From assembly GCA_030248135.1 (NCBI GenBank), contig JASANC010004600.1, forward strand, positions 82,305-146,304: DNA of 64,000 nucleotides, given 5' to 3'. The notes beneath the pieces were generated by a model. It had not been told where the DNA came from. It saw nothing but the letters and a program-made list of their open reading frames with translations, and did no database searches. Source of the stretch: Theristus sp. LFF4_11. Its lineage: Eukaryota > Nematoda > Chromadorea > Monhysterida > Xyalidae. The translations under genes and the position numbers were made by a program. This document shows, piece after piece, positions 57,401 through 64,000 of the stretch. The stretch's first letter is position 1, and every line of letters starts with the position of its first letter.

Positions 57401-58599
57401 TTCCGTGTTCATGCATGTATTGAAAAAAATTTAAGCGCAAAATTTAAATCAGCATCATGCATGTGCAATGTACATGTGTATTGTACTGTACGCCACATAA
57501 GCAACCAAAATAATTCTTCTCCACTTACATCCTTTCACCATGCCGACATACGAGGAGCAACCCCTGCCATTATACACGTTGACCCACCATTGGTCACCGT
57601 CTCTTTTCTGTCGGATCGTGACGCACGAGCGATCCATCAGGTCGTTGATGGCGATTTTCCATTGTTTCCAGCTGTATAAAGCGTATTGACTGCATTTAAA
57701 AGAGAAAACACAGACGCAATCAGATAAAGTCCTCGTCTGAAAACAGTACACTCAGCAATACCACTGCCATGTAGCACATGCACAAACACACACACGCGCA
57801 CAAAGGCGATCGATTTTCGTCGAATTTGTTTGTCACGATGTGACATATTACTCTGTGGTAACAAAGTGCACTGTCTTCAGAACTTGACAACCGAGTTCGG
57901 ACAATTTGACACCTTTAAAAAGTTAAAAAAAGGTTCCACAAGTCTTCTGCAATACAAGTTCGCTGTTTGCGGTTTCGCCAGGTAGACGCATACCGCGGTG
58001 CCCCCTGGCTCGTCAGTGCGACGGACACCAGGCAGAACTGGCGAAGGTGTTTTACCACAGACAGATCTTATAGTCTGGGCAAAACATCAGCGAACCTAGG
58101 TTGTAAAATCTCACAAAACAACCATCCCGGGCAATAAAGCCACAAGGGACCCGGTGTTTTGCGAGTGTATACAATACAAGTTCGCTGTTTGCGGTTTCGC
58201 CAGGTAGACGCATACCAAAAAGTTGCGCTTTTTTAAAAATATATTCTCCAAATACAATTCCTGTCATTTCACATCACACAGTTTTGCACTGTGGCGTCGT
58301 GAGTGTTTTACACACAATCTGCAACGCGGTGTTTTTGTTGTTGTTGAGGTTTTGTTCGTTTTCGTAACGTCATGTACGCCGGAGCGAGTATTTTTCTTGT
58401 CAACTTACAAAAGCGGGTCGTCTTTGAGACTGTCGTCAACGACGACCGGCATCGTGGCATCCGGCCATCGAAAGCGTTCATCTCGCAAACCCGCGCCGCC
58501 GACTCCCTCGTTACCGCCCATGATGGCGTCCAGCTGTTCGGGCACAAGGAGCATGTCGCCTTGGAAGATGTCCTCCTGGTCGTTCGTTGTCTCCGACGT
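51476..58599 (-). CDS. Astacin (M12A) zinc metalloprotease, 5' exon missing
   Basis: A secreted zinc endopeptidase. Exons, read leftward: 58409-58599, 57529-57689, 56794-56967, 56179-56360, 52009-52096, 51607-51747, 51476-51513; all phases agree, giving 324 aa. Exon 1 seen here is propeptide with FQGD, the aspartate switch that blocks the zinc. The catalytic domain has [25 protein letters not shown] (zinc ligands and catalytic Glu), SVMHY (Met-turn) and LRQLYNC at its end. A Gly-rich linker ([11 protein letters not shown]) leads to a Cys-rich tail ([26 protein letters not shown]) not recognised as a CUB, EGF or ShK domain, and a short basic end. The signal-peptide exon should lie right of 58599, where an LTR element begins at 58727. 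Confidence 0.93.
51847..51990 (-). repeat. Dispersed repeat R, copy 4 (inverted)
   Basis: Shares CCCGAGATACAAATGCGCGC, ATAGGTAAACA, ACAGTTTC and GGAAATTCCAAATTGG with the 21690 copy. Lies in the astacin intron just downstream of exon 52009-52096. Confidence 0.65.
52904..53078. mobile_element. MITE-2, best-preserved palindrome
   Basis: TA-flanked; AACTAAACTTTAAATTATAG at left and CTATAATTTAGAGTTCGACTG at right. Inner arms GGGAAT-CAGCTGATTGGTTGG and CCAACCAATCAGCTGATTCCC pair over more than 20 bases. Lies in the 4.1-kb astacin intron. Confidence 0.85.
53230..53388 (+). repeat. 40-bp tandem repeat
   Basis: TACCACATAATACACAATAC recurs at 53261, 53301 and 53341, separated by TACTTTACTACA-type text; about four units of 40 bp. 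Confidence 0.9.
53680..54020 (+). repeat. Two ~170-bp tandem units
   Basis: TGTTCGCCCTTTCAATTTTT occurs near 53678 and 53848, each followed by GACACTTTCACAG and GAACAAAAATGTT. A diverged direct duplication beside the larger satellite. Confidence 0.8.
54080..54970 (+). repeat. ~149-bp tandem satellite
   Basis: Six units: TTCAATGCGCTGATCACGG near 54090, 54238, 54387 and 54535, with diverged copies near 54684 and 54832. Each contains GAGCAACTCTAGAT, CGTGACGATTTCGGGCGAATC and GGCGAAAT. A single distant copy lies at about 9905-10090. Sequence unrelated to the palindromic satellite at 17-18.9 kb although the period is the same. Confidence 0.93.
55036..56077. mobile_element. TIR element with ~143-bp arms
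   Basis: Left arm 55036-55180 (TATTATCTAAAAATGCGGGAG…) is the inverse of right arm about 55935-56077 (…CTCCCGCATTTTTAGATAATA). The arms are almost identical by eye, including TGTGGTACACACGGATACAA. The interior holds a MITE-1 and a short Cys-rich minus-strand frame. Non-autonomous DNA transposon of unknown family within the astacin intron; no clear target duplication. Confidence 0.75.
55553..55820. mobile_element. MITE-1 nested in the TIR element
   Basis: After TA, CAGTATAGCCGATTAAACAT and TGGCAGCTTTTTTCAGGGTG at left; TTATTCGGCCATGCTG at right. Nested in the element at 55036-56077. Confidence 0.8.
57950..58216. repeat. 45-bp direct repeat pair
   Basis: The 45-bp text starting CAATACAAGTTCGCTG and ending GGTAGACGCATACC occurs at 57950-57994 and again at 58172-58216, 222 bp apart. 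Lies in the astacin intron between exons 57529-57689 and 58409-58599. Confidence 0.85.
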
Positions 58600-58726
58600 C
58601 TGTGTGCAAAACCAGTGTTACAGCGGTTAGTTTGGCATTTCTGTAACTGTTATGTAACAAAAGTTACTGTGATAAAAAACTGCTGTGCCGGCTGTCGAAA
58701 CTTTTTTACCTTTTGGACGAACAATA

Positions 58727-58856
58727 TGTAACGAACGTTTGTTCTAGTCGCCGTTAGAGGGCGCAACGGGCGCCCCGCCCACTCTTTATTTATGATTTTT
58801 GTTCCTTTTCTTGTTTGGCTTTCTAAGTCAGTTGAATAAAGAACCACCACGTTACA
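58727..58856 (+). repeat. 5' LTR of the gag-env element
   Basis: Ends are inverted, TGTAAC and GTTACA. It holds GAATAAAG (polyadenylation-type signal) near 58834. 130 bp is short for an LTR. The partner LTR should lie beyond 64000. Confidence 0.7.
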
Positions 58857-58929
58857 TCTGGTGCCTGTGGGTGGAAGGCAGTGGAAAGCGGTGGAAGAGA
58901 AGGAGAATACAGAGTCCATCGCACTGGAG

Positions 58930-59335
58930 TGCGAAAAATAGTGAAGGGCCGAAAAAGCGCAGCAAGGCGCAGAGGGCGACCAGTCCCCAAAATAAAAAAA
59001 AAACTGGAAATCGTGGACAAATCGTCCCAAAAAGCCGGCAAAAAGTTTCAACAATTGAAACGAGAGGGCGAACAGCCCCAAAATAATTAAAATTGTAGCG
59101 CGCGGGCAAAAATAGCCTTGAATTGAAATAAAGCGCGCGGGCAAAAGCCCAATATAAATCGAATTCAAACGGTCCAAAAAATTGAAATTGACGGCAGAAA
59201 GCCTCAGGACCTTGAAATACCAGGCAAAACGGCCTGAAGAAAACTGAAATTACGGGCAGAAGACCCGAAATAGTGGTTGGTTGAAATCCACCAAGAATTG
59301 AATTCAACGGCCCGGGCAGATAGCCCTAGATTGCA
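58930..59335 (+). promoter_or_regulatory. Leader with a series of small hairpins
   Basis: About ten short stem-loops, often of GGGC-loop-GCCC type, follow one another about every 35-40 bases: GGGCGACCAGTCCC, GGACAAATCGTCC, GTTTCAACAATTGAAAC, GGGCGAACAGCCCC, GCGGGCAAAAGCCC, GGCAGAAAGCC, CAGGCAAAACGGCCTG, GGGCAGAAGACCC, GTGGTTGGTTGAAATCCAC, GGGCAGATAGCCC. Many linkers read like GAATTGAAATT. A packaging, dimerisation or translation role in the genomic RNA is inferred from position only. Confidence 0.5.
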
Positions 59336-59900
59336 GACTCTGTATTGTTCTTCATTCCCGCGTTCCCTCTTTGCCTTCACTGTTCAACTCATTTATTCCA
59401 TATTTGTCATTTCTGTTGTTGTATTTTGAATTTTGAGGTCATTTTATCCAATCCAAGCCACAACATTTATATTCACTCATCTTCTTGATTCAGCTCTTAG
59501 CTTTCTGATCACCATGCCAGTTATTTCTCACAACGCAGAGCCAGTCACAGTGTAGCACGCTTGCAAAAACTGTTGTTGAGCGTGTGATCAAGAAAAACCG
59601 TTGTTGAGCGTGCGATCAAGAATTTTACACTGTTACACTGTTGTGTGCACCAGCGAGCTATTTAAAAAAAGCAACCCAGCTTATCCGGTAAACTCGCTTA
59701 TCTATTCAGCTCCTTTGTATGTAAACTCCAGCTTTGTTGCAGACACAACAAAACAAGAAGAATTTTCTCGATTTTAAACAACGAAAACATTTTCTTTTGA
59801 TTCTGCATTGGTATTCTGATTCATATTCCGTGTTGTTGAAGAGGGGTTTTATCGTAACCATCCGTGCTCGTTTTTCTTGTTCATATTGGTAACTGGCCTT

Positions 59901-62900
59901 ATGAACGTGAACGCTCGTGACCAGCGCGCTGATGCGCGAGGCACAGCACGAACATTAGCTGAACTTCAACAAGAGAATGCAGAAATGGCGGCACGATTAG
60001 CAGAATTGCACGCTGCTCAAGGCATAAATGCCAATACTGCGCCAGTCGTTGAAATCAGTAACGTCCCAATTGAACCATTCTCAGAAAGTACCGAATCGCA
60101 CACGTTTTCTGAGTGGCTGGACGATTACATACTGACCGCGCAGCATCGCGGCTGGCCGGAAACAAAGCGTGTTGAATCACTGCCGCTTTTCTTGATTGGC
60201 CCGGCTAGGCGCGCGTACCGTAGGCAATCTGCTGCTGTGCGAGGCGATTTCAAACAGATCACAGACAGTTTGAAACAGTGGCTAGACCCACCAGACCCGG
60301 ACAAAAACAGTGTCAATGATCTGTTTGGCCGCCGAATGCGACCAACTGAAACTGTAACGTCTTTCGCGGACGATATATTTCGTTTGGTTCAGGGCGCTTT
60401 TGCTGTACCGCAATTCACAGTTGAACAGCAAGACAAAATTGCCAGAGATGCATTTTCAAAATATTTACGCCCAGAGTTGCGCGATAAAGTCCGTGACAAG
60501 AATTGTCCGACATTTGACGAAACAGTGCGTTGCGCCAAGCAACTAGAACAGCGCATGCGTTTGGACGAACGCGATGGCGTTTGCGTTTCAACTGCTGGAG
60601 CTCAGTCAGCGAGCGCGCAGCCAAATCAAAATCCGAATTCCAAAAACAGTTTTAAAATGTCCGAAATTGTGGAAACAGTTGCTGCACATTTTTTTGCAGG
60701 CAACAATTACAACGGTCGTGGACAATATTTTCAAAACAGCAGAATGAGCCGAAGTCGTGGCAATGGTGTTTTTAATAATAACCAGAACAAACGACATTAT
60801 ATCAGCTACGACAAACCAGCACGACATCAGCAATTCTGTCGAAATTGCGGCGATCCGAATCATACAAGCTGTACAGTGCAGCAGCAAAACAATCCAGTGA
60901 CAACTGGACGCCGCGACGGGCGAAATTTCTACGGCCGCGACAACAATTACAACAATGGCCACACGCAGTACCGCGGCAGCCCGAACAACTATCAAACAAA
61001 TCGCGGGTACCGCGGCTACCGAGACGGAAATTCGAACCGTCGGGCCGGTCGGCGCGGACGAGGCAGACGAGGCTCGCACCAGAATTCAGAGAATTTCTCA
61101 AGTGCGAACTCAGTTCCCGATGCCGAACAAAACGGTGAGACCAGTAATTTTGAGTTTGATTCGGAAACTGATGATTTTGTTCATTTTGTGGATGAAAACT
61201 CAGAAAAGACTGAGAACAGTGCAAACACGTTTACAGTGCTATCAGACAGCGCACATACTTTTGAAGTGTTCACAGAAAGTTCACACACGACTGCAGTGCT
61301 GTCAAACAATGCAATCTTGCCAGTGCTGTCAAACGGTAGTTTTGCAGGCTCTGACGGTCCAGCGCCAAAACGCGCTAAAGTCGACAGCGACAATGAAGAG
61401 TGGCCAACAGGACTGCCAGATGAAAGTGAGTTCCATGAAGCTGGTGAATGCGATTTGTCGTCACCACTCCGACCGGAGATCGCCGAAGCACTTGGGCACA
61501 CGCCGCCTCCACAACCAGCGGTGGCCAAAAACGAAAAATCGGCTGCTGAACAGTCGAAGACCGAAACCGCCAAAGAGAAAAACACTAAAAATGAAACTAA
61601 TTCTGACTCCTCCGATTCGGACGATTGCGACCATTGCGCAAACTTTCGTTCGAAGTTGGCGATCATGAAAAATAAAATCGAGCAACTGGAAAACAAACAG
61701 CAGCAACTCGAAATGTCGATAAGCAAGGCGCACAAACATAGCGGCGACCTGTACAACTTATTCGAAGAGAATTTCTCAGCGACCGACGCAGGTCACCTGA
61801 AACTGAGACAATCACGTGCAGACGTCAAGCTGCGTTTTCACGAAATGCGCATCGACCGACTCGAAATTAAAACCGGAGTCAGAGGTTGGTGCCGTAATTG
61901 GCTGTTTTGGCTTTTCCTTTTGCTTAGTGTTCGTGTAGTGATGACAAGTGAAACGGTCAGTGACTCGGATTTGCGCACGTTCAATCTTTGCGGCATGTCG
62001 CGCAACGCGCACGCGGTTTTCATTCCACAAGACATAAAGTGCGTTCCACCAAAGTTGACTCACTTGATTAGTGCTCAGATACACGTATACACAGTGCGCA
62101 GTCAGCCTCTCAGCGTACCAGCAATGCATTGTTTCCGTAGGACGCGCACGATCTGCACTTCATCCGGATTACTTGGTGGACGGGGAATTACCGCGGATTC
62201 TACCATCCATCAAGAAGTGTCGGCCAACACTTGCAATACAGTCAACACCACTAGCAAGTGGCAAGGACATGGTCTTGTTGAACTGGCTGATGGCTTCAAA
62301 AGCACAAATTTGTCACTAACACCGCGCTACTCCTGGTGGGGAGAAGAGTGCACGACGGTGACAAACTTCATGATCGAATACGGTACAGTGGCTACCATGG
62401 ACGGCGAAAATCTGATATCTGATTTGGGTACCGTTGCTGGTTGTCGACCATCCAATGGTCAGTGCCATACAGGCGATGGTATCATTATGTGGTCAAGCAA
62501 CACCTTTACCACCTTTTGCCGTTTCATGCCACTTGGTACGTTCAATGCACAATTCGGTGATTCGCATGTCATCATTGACGAGTTGCAGAGCGCATTCAGT
62601 ATAGGCAAGCTAGTGCCACCACAGGACCGAATTGGCTGTGTCCCATTTGGCACCACTCTTTTGGACCGAGACGTAGCCATATTCGTGCAAAACCAAACAG
62701 AAGCCAATTTGCGACTGTGGTTAGCTGCCCAAAATGCCGCGCTTGAGAAAAAGGCTGAGTCAATCCGCAAAAAGCGAAGCATTTCTTCGAATAGTACCGA
62801 GCGCCCACAAGAAACCGAATCCGATTATGCGCGACTAGAGTACCTTGAAGAGAAACTGATACAAATGGAGCGCAGTAGCTTCCGTCAGGTGTGGCTCGAA

Positions 62901-64000
62901 CTGTGTCGTGTCGCTCAACGGCAACTAGCAGCCGACTGGCAGTTATTGCGGCTCGACAGTACATTAGGTGCACGGGCACTATTACAGCGTGACGACGTGG
63001 CTGCCTGTTTTGCGGGAGAAGCACTACTTTTGTGGAAATGCCACCAAGTCACCCCGACCACAATTCACTGGAATTACGAACCAGTAGCTGGCGAATGCTA
63101 TGACATGCTTCCAGTGTCCATCGACACAAAGCTCATGTTCGTCGTTCCAGGAAGCCGTGATTTAGTTGAAGTAGCAAACAAAGTCAATTGTGATCACAAA
63201 ATCGATGGTGTCTTCCGTGAAGGAGACGTCTGGCACTCTGCTCGTGGAATCGCTCACGTTAGCATGATGCCGATCGACATCATATGGTCACGCACTTGGC
63301 ACCCATTCACATTTAGCAGTCCAACAGTCTTCCATGATCGTTTAGCAGGACTAATAACAACAGCTAGTCTGATGCGAGGAACAGAACTACGCCTTGTTCG
63401 TCTTGAGAGACAATTTGATACCGTCGCCAATTACACGGCGGATATGTCCATTGATCCAAATTTACTGAAAGCCGCTATTAAAGGTTACGGCGAAGCTGTT
63501 GGTTCGGCTTTGTCTGGTGTTGGCGAAGGACTCGAGCATGTGGTGATTGGAGTTTCCGAGGGCACTTCAACGTTTGTTAGCAATATCCTCAAAGGTCCAC
63601 TGCAAGTGCTACTAAACTTAGCCATAATTGTCTTATGCATCATCGTGTTGCTCGTGTTCCTGTACGGTCTGTACCGGTATCGCGCACATTTAAACTGCTG
63701 CAAAAAGAAGCATGCGCATAACCGCAGTCACCGACCGTCAGCCATACCAGTGCCAATTATTACTTTTCCTTCAGACGAACTGGCGGCGGCTGAAACCGAG
63801 CCACCGCGAATTGAAGAATACGATCCAGGTGCGCCGGCCATTCGAACATCAACACCGGTTGGTGCCGTCGAAGCGCCACCGCAACCGGAGGACGAAGCGC
63901 CATACCAACATCATGGCACGCGGCGACGCAGTGTAAAAGTGAGTGAAAAAGCCATGCAAATGTGGCCGGACATGCTAAAAACTCCAGAATCACGTAACGA
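59901..64000 (+). CDS. Gag-Env-like fusion polyprotein, open at the right edge
   Basis: From ATG 59901 no stop occurs before the window ends: 1366 codons plus two bases. Residues ~50-235 look like a Ty3/retroviral capsid (TFSEWLDDYI, LFGRRMRPTETVTSFADD). A zinc-knuckle variant C313-x2-C316-x4-H321-x2-C324 is followed by Arg/Gly/Asn-rich, then acidic Ser-rich text, and a coiled coil (~585-660). Residues ~664-682 form a hydrophobic segment that could be an internal signal peptide. Beyond it is an ectodomain with many Cys and N-glycosylation sites, a furin-like R956-K-K-R959, the block C1066-Y-x3-P1071-V, a Gly-rich stretch (~1195-1233) and a transmembrane helix (1236-1258) with CC-KKK after it. 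The envelope half recalls chuvirus-type glycoproteins taken up by some retroelements; this is an inference. No protease, RT or integrase lies between the halves. Confidence 0.8.
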   Translation, partial: MNVNARDQRADARGTARTLAELQQENAEMAARLAELHAAQGINANTAPVVEISNVPIEPFSESTESHTFSEWLDDYILTAQHRGWPETKRVESLPLFLIGPARRAYRRQSAAVRGDFKQITDSLKQWLDPPDPDKNSVNDLFGRRMRPTETVTSFADDIFRLVQGAFAVPQFTVEQQDKIARDAFSKYLRPELRDKVRDKNCPTFDETVRCAKQLEQRMRLDERDGVCVSTAGAQSASAQPNQNPNSKNSFKMSEIVETVAAHFFAGNNYNGRGQYFQNSRMSRSRGNGVFNNNQNKRHYISYDKPARHQQFCRNCGDPNHTSCTVQQQNNPVTTGRRDGRNFYGRDNNYNNGHTQYRGSPNNYQTNRGYRGYRDGNSNRRAGRRGRGRRGSHQNSENFSSANSVPDAEQNGETSNFEFDSETDDFVHFVDENSEKTENSANTFTVLSDSAHTFEVFTESSHTTAVLSNNAILPVLSNGSFAGSDGPAPKRAKVDSDNEEWPTGLPDESEFHEAGECDLSSPLRPEIAEALGHTPPPQPAVAKNEKSAAEQSKTETAKEKNTKNETNSDSSDSDDCDHCANFRSKLAIMKNKIEQLENKQQQLEMSISKAHKHSGDLYNLFEENFSATDAGHLKLRQSRADVKLRFHEMRIDRLEIKTGVRGWCRNWLFWLFLLLSVRVVMTSETVSDSDLRTFNLCGMSRNAHAVFIPQDIKCVPPKLTHLISAQIHVYTVRSQPLSVPAMHCFRRTRTICTSSGLLGGRGITADSTIHQEVSANTCNTVNTTSKWQGHGLVELADGFKSTNLSLTPRYSWWGEECTTVTNFMIEYGTVATMDGENLISDLGTVAGCRPSNGQCHTGDGIIMWSSNTFTTFCRFMPLGTFNAQFGDSHVIIDELQSAFSIGKLVPPQDRIGCVPFGTTLLDRDVAIFVQNQTEANLRLWLAAQNAALEKKAESIRKKRSISSNSTERPQETESDYARLEYLEEKLIQMERSSFRQVWLELCRVAQRQLAADWQLLRLDSTLGARALLQRDDVAACFAGEALLLWKCHQVTPTTIHWNYEPVAGECYDMLPVSIDTKLMFVVPGSRDLVEVANKVNCDHKIDGVFREGDVWHSARGIAHVSMMPIDIIWSRTWHPFTFSSPTVFHDRLAGLITTASLMRGTELRLVRLERQFDTVANYTADMSIDPNLLKAAIKGYGEAVGSALSGVGEGLEHVVIGVSEGTSTFVSNILKGPLQVLLNLAIIVLCIIVLLVFLYGLYRYRAHLNCCKKKHAHNRSHRPSAIPVPIITFPSDELAAAETEPPRIEEYDPGAPAIRTSTPVGAVEAPPQPEDEAPYQHHGTRRRSVKVSEKAMQMWPDMLKTPESRN

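Larger units (their letters stand above)
58727..64000 (+). mobile_element. LTR retroelement with gag-env frame, partial
   Basis: Begins with a 130-bp LTR (TGTAACG…CGTTACA) and a likely primer site two bases later (TGGTGCCTGTGGGTGG). A 1-kb leader and a frame of at least 1366 codons follow; the 3' end is outside the window. It lies antisense to, and just upstream of, the first astacin exon seen, so it may sit in an astacin intron. Whether pol lies further right or is absent cannot be told here. Confidence 0.8.

Noticed and set aside
58823..59307. Leader frames between the LTR and gag as genes
   Set aside because: Overlapping frames on both strands cross the hairpin series and show no domain.

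Overview
This is animal nuclear DNA, most likely from an invertebrate; a nematode is plausible but not proven. Genes are split by GT-AG introns, many acceptors read TTTTCAG or TTTCAG, and there is no bacterial gene organisation. Roughly half of the window is transposable elements, satellites and MITEs, many nested in one another. The host genes were assembled by hand by matching splice phase from exon to exon.

Host genes, left to right: (1) a small secreted Cys-rich protein, four exons, 8262-9588 (+); (2) a larger Cys-rich, probably secreted protein, at least seven exons, 11770-16732 (+), with two related exons at 20570-20720 and 21114-21236; (3) an SR-rich, RG-rich nuclear protein of the THRAP3/BCLAF1/Btz type, eleven exons, 28275-32868 (-); (4) cysteine dioxygenase, six exons, 35174-50485 (+), whose fourth intron is 13.6 kb of transposons; (5) an astacin zinc metalloprotease, seven exons, 51476-58599 (-), whose 5' exon or exons are not seen.

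Mobile DNA: TA-flanked mariner-type elements lie at 2238, 6293, 10409 and 22758. The last is 5.3 kb and carries a Penelope-like retroelement that is itself split by a Helitron. A hAT element at 33203-34734 has a perfect 8-bp target duplication. The cysteine dioxygenase intron holds four Helitrons joined head to tail; one is split by a reverse Helitron, which is split in turn by a Ty3-type LTR retrotransposon (42221-46889) that keeps a 1357-codon frame although RNase H and most of integrase are deleted. Satellites include a palindromic array of ~149-bp units (17.0-18.9 kb), an unrelated ~149-bp array (54.1-55.0 kb), minisatellites and a foldback-like element.

The right edge (58727-64000) is the start of a second LTR element: a 130-bp LTR, a leader with a series of small hairpins, and one reading frame of at least 1366 codons that runs off the window. 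It joins a Gag-like capsid and zinc-knuckle region directly to an envelope-like glycoprotein with no pol between them. With the tandem Helitrons and the transposon-filled intron, this is the most unusual feature of the window.
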